A stretch of 7,721 nt of DNA from an uncultured Bacteroidota bacterium (GTDB taxonomy: Bacteria > Bacteroidota > Bacteroidia > NS11-12g > UBA955): assembly GCA_903879775.1 (NCBI GenBank), contig CAIRMY010000186.1, positions 1 through 7,721 of the forward strand. Direction: 5' to 3'. Below are positions 6,506 through 7,721 of this stretch, in pieces. The stretch's first letter is position 1, and each line of letters begins with the position of its first letter. The position numbers were made by a program, and so were the translations under genes. The notes beneath the pieces are model-generated. The model made no database searches and was not told the origin of the DNA. It saw nothing but the letters and a program-made list of their open reading frames with translations.

Positions 6506-7534
6506 TTATTGTAAAAAGTCTGACAATTGTTTAATTCTGTTGCGCAATACAATGTCTTGTGCCATCCAGATATATGGGTCGTTACTTGATTTCACCCAAA
6601 ACAATTCTGTTTGTTTTGTGGATGTTTCGTTTGGTTTTGCATCGATTGCAACATCTTCAAAACCTGAGGGAACAGGATAAACGGATATCGATGTTTTTTG
6701 ATTGGTTGAGGTTGTGTAGTTGAAAATGACCAGGGGAGTGCTTTTAAGCACGGCATCTTTTTGGGTGGCATCTTGGTTAATTCCTGCAACGGAGCCTGCT
6801 TCGCGGGCAAAATCTTTTGACATGATAAGATAACCGGCAATGAGGCCTCTTTTCCCTTCAACTTTTTGTCCCTCAGAATTCAGGAGCGAAAGTTCATCAC
6901 CAGATTGTTGTATTGTAAACGATCTATTTTTTTCGGAGGGATAGGTAACCGTGAGTAATTTTATATTGTTCGGATTTTCAGAAAACAGGAACACAGAGCG
7001 CCACACTTGGATATCGGTATTGAAATAGGGGGTAAGGTAGCCTTGGAAACCTGGAATTTCTACAACACAGGGTCTCTCGGTCTCTGGGTAGTACATATAA
7101 GTGGCTTCATTTGATTGGGTGGAGCCACCAACGTATATGGTATGTACGGGATCATTTCCTTCAAAGAAAGTTGCTTTCACCCCATTTAGGGTAAGGTTTC
7201 GGGTTACCGATTTTTTTTCGTTATCGGAAGTGGGTAATTTTATTTTAAGTCGCGGCATCGCCCACTGAATCAGGAGATGAATTGAAGCGGAGTCGGCCAC
7301 ATATTTAACATTGTTGTTAAATACATACCAAACGTTATTGATTTTCTCGAAGGAGAGCGGAGGTTGTTTGGAATTGTTTGGGGTAAAGGTAAATTTTGTA
7401 ATTTTGTTTGGGTTTTGGAGTGCAAACAGGTTAGGTTTCCAACTGGAGGTAAGGTTCATATTTCGCCAAAGGAAAAAGAAGGCAACAAGCGCAACAATTG
7501 CAATGGCAATGGGTTTAATGAATTTTTTTGACAT
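6506..7534 (-). CDS. DUF4340 domain-containing membrane-anchored protein
   Basis: This 342-aa protein has one N-terminal membrane segment (about 8-23) and an extracytoplasmic body. The body carries the landmarks I associate with Bacteroidota DUF4340 proteins: a K..NVWYV strand early on (about 64-71), HTIYVGGSTQSNEATYMYY (131-149), VEIPGFQGYLTPYF (158-171), WRS (178-180) and a following beta strand ending TVTYPS (195-200). DUF4340 has no established biochemical role; the repeated beta strands suggest a structural or binding protein at the periplasmic face. The ATG at 7532-7534 is followed by MSKKFIKP, a normal positively charged start. The start overlaps the 3' end of the preceding partial gene by 20 bases, and the next gene begins five bases after its stop, consistent with an operon with the DjlA-like protein and transporter. 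The family call is good; function is unknown. Confidence 0.85.
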   Translation of the reverse strand: MSKKFIKPIAIAIVALVAFFFLWRNMNLTSSWKPNLFALQNPNKITKFTFTPNNSKQPPLSFEKINNVWYVFNNNVKYVADSASIHLLIQWAMPRLKIKLPTSDNEKKSVTRNLTLNGVKATFFEGNDPVHTIYVGGSTQSNEATYMYYPETERPCVVEIPGFQGYLTPYFNTDIQVWRSVFLFSENPNNIKLLTVTYPSEKNRSFTIQQSGDELSLLNSEGQKVEGKRGLIAGYLIMSKDFAREAGSVAGINQDATQKDAVLKSTPLVIFNYTTSTNQKTSISVYPVPSGFEDVAIDAKPNETSTKQTELFWVKSSNDPYIWMAQDIVLRNRIKQLSDFLQ

Positions 7535-7721
7535 TCGAAAAATGGATAAAGTTATTTAAAATGGGAACAAAAATAAAAGAAGAAAGGGTTAAAACTAATC
7601 CTAAGGCTGCGCCTTTCATTCTGTCTTTTGCGTTTGATGCGGCTTCAGTGCTGTCTCCAGAAGCTATTAAACCAACTGCTCCTACTGTAAAAGATATAAG
7701 AGCTAAAACTCCAGCTATGCC
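7515..7721 (-). CDS. 3' end of a small membrane protein gene, cut by the window edge
   Basis: An open minus-strand frame enters from the right edge and ends at the TAA at 7515-7517, giving 68 residues with no start in view. It has two hydrophobic segments (about residues 1-21, GIAGVLALISFT..., and 37-57, GAALGLVLTLSSFIFVP...). They are separated by a short polar loop, SGDSTEAASNAKDRMK, and followed by a basic tail. The composition and topology look like a real two-helix membrane protein. The other two minus frames are blocked: one by a stop at its second codon, the other by a TGA about 25 codons in. The hairpin-like topology with the A-K-D-R-(M/I)-K-G-A-x-x-G-L pattern is loosely reminiscent of VirB2/TrbC-type small pilins, but that is only a resemblance. 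It overlaps the DUF4340 gene by 20 bases, suggesting coupled translation. The product is unidentified. Confidence 0.6.
   Translation of the reverse strand, partial: GIAGVLALISFTVGAVGLIASGDSTEAASNAKDRMKGAALGLVLTLSSFIFVPILNNFIHFSNVKKIH

Noticed and set aside
7547..7554. TAACTTTA on the minus strand as a -7 element for the DUF4340 gene
   Set aside because: It misses the final G of TAnnTTTG, has no -33 partner at the right distance, and lies inside the upstream partial coding frame.
7561..7721. Plus-strand frame beginning ATGGGAAC and open to the right edge
   Set aside because: It is antisense to the minus frame with two clear membrane helices, has no promoter-like or protein-family signal, and would be the only plus-strand gene in the window.

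Overview
The window looks like chromosomal DNA of a member of the Bacteroidota, probably a Flavobacteriia-type organism. The grounds are a TonB-dependent receptor paired with a lipoprotein, A-rich gene leaders without clear Shine-Dalgarno sequences, two perfect matches to the Bacteroidota -7 promoter element (TAnnTTTG), and protein families typical of the phylum (DUF4340 protein, DjlA-like TerB/J protein). Every gene I can support lies on the minus strand, so transcription runs from high to low coordinates. There are no rRNA or tRNA genes, no CRISPR array and no insertion sequence, and no gap between genes exceeds about 65 bases.

Reading in the direction of transcription, the first group (7721 to 4843) is a tight run of four genes. 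It holds the 3' end of a small membrane protein gene cut by the window edge and missed by ATG-based ORF calling, then a DUF4340 membrane-anchored protein. A membrane-anchored DjlA-like DnaJ co-chaperone with a GTG start follows, and last an EamA/DMT-family transporter whose ATG overlaps the preceding TGA (ATGA). Overlaps or gaps of at most 20 bases suggest co-transcription.

The second group (4797 to 1165) begins behind a promoter-like element at 4806-4813. It encodes a small acidic helical protein with a CxxC motif, a small exported or membrane protein with an HxHxH/PHKH cluster plus CxxC, a TonB-dependent outer-membrane receptor with an unusual His-rich C-terminal tail, and a lipoprotein whose mature N terminus is His/Asp-rich. 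Three consecutive products carry histidine clusters, so I infer a transition-metal (zinc- or copper-type) acquisition cassette: small His/Cys protein, receptor, receptor-associated lipoprotein. The substrate is not proven by the sequence. The 43-base gap before the receptor gene can fold into a nested stem that joins the upstream stop codon to the base next to the receptor's ATG, a possible translational-coupling device.

The last gene is gcvT, the T-protein (aminomethyltransferase) of the glycine cleavage system. It has its own promoter-like element so close to the start that its mRNA would be leaderless or nearly so. It is functionally unrelated to the metal cassette. Overall, gcvT, the transporter and the chaperone are ordinary genes; the metal cassette and its leader structure are the part worth a second look.
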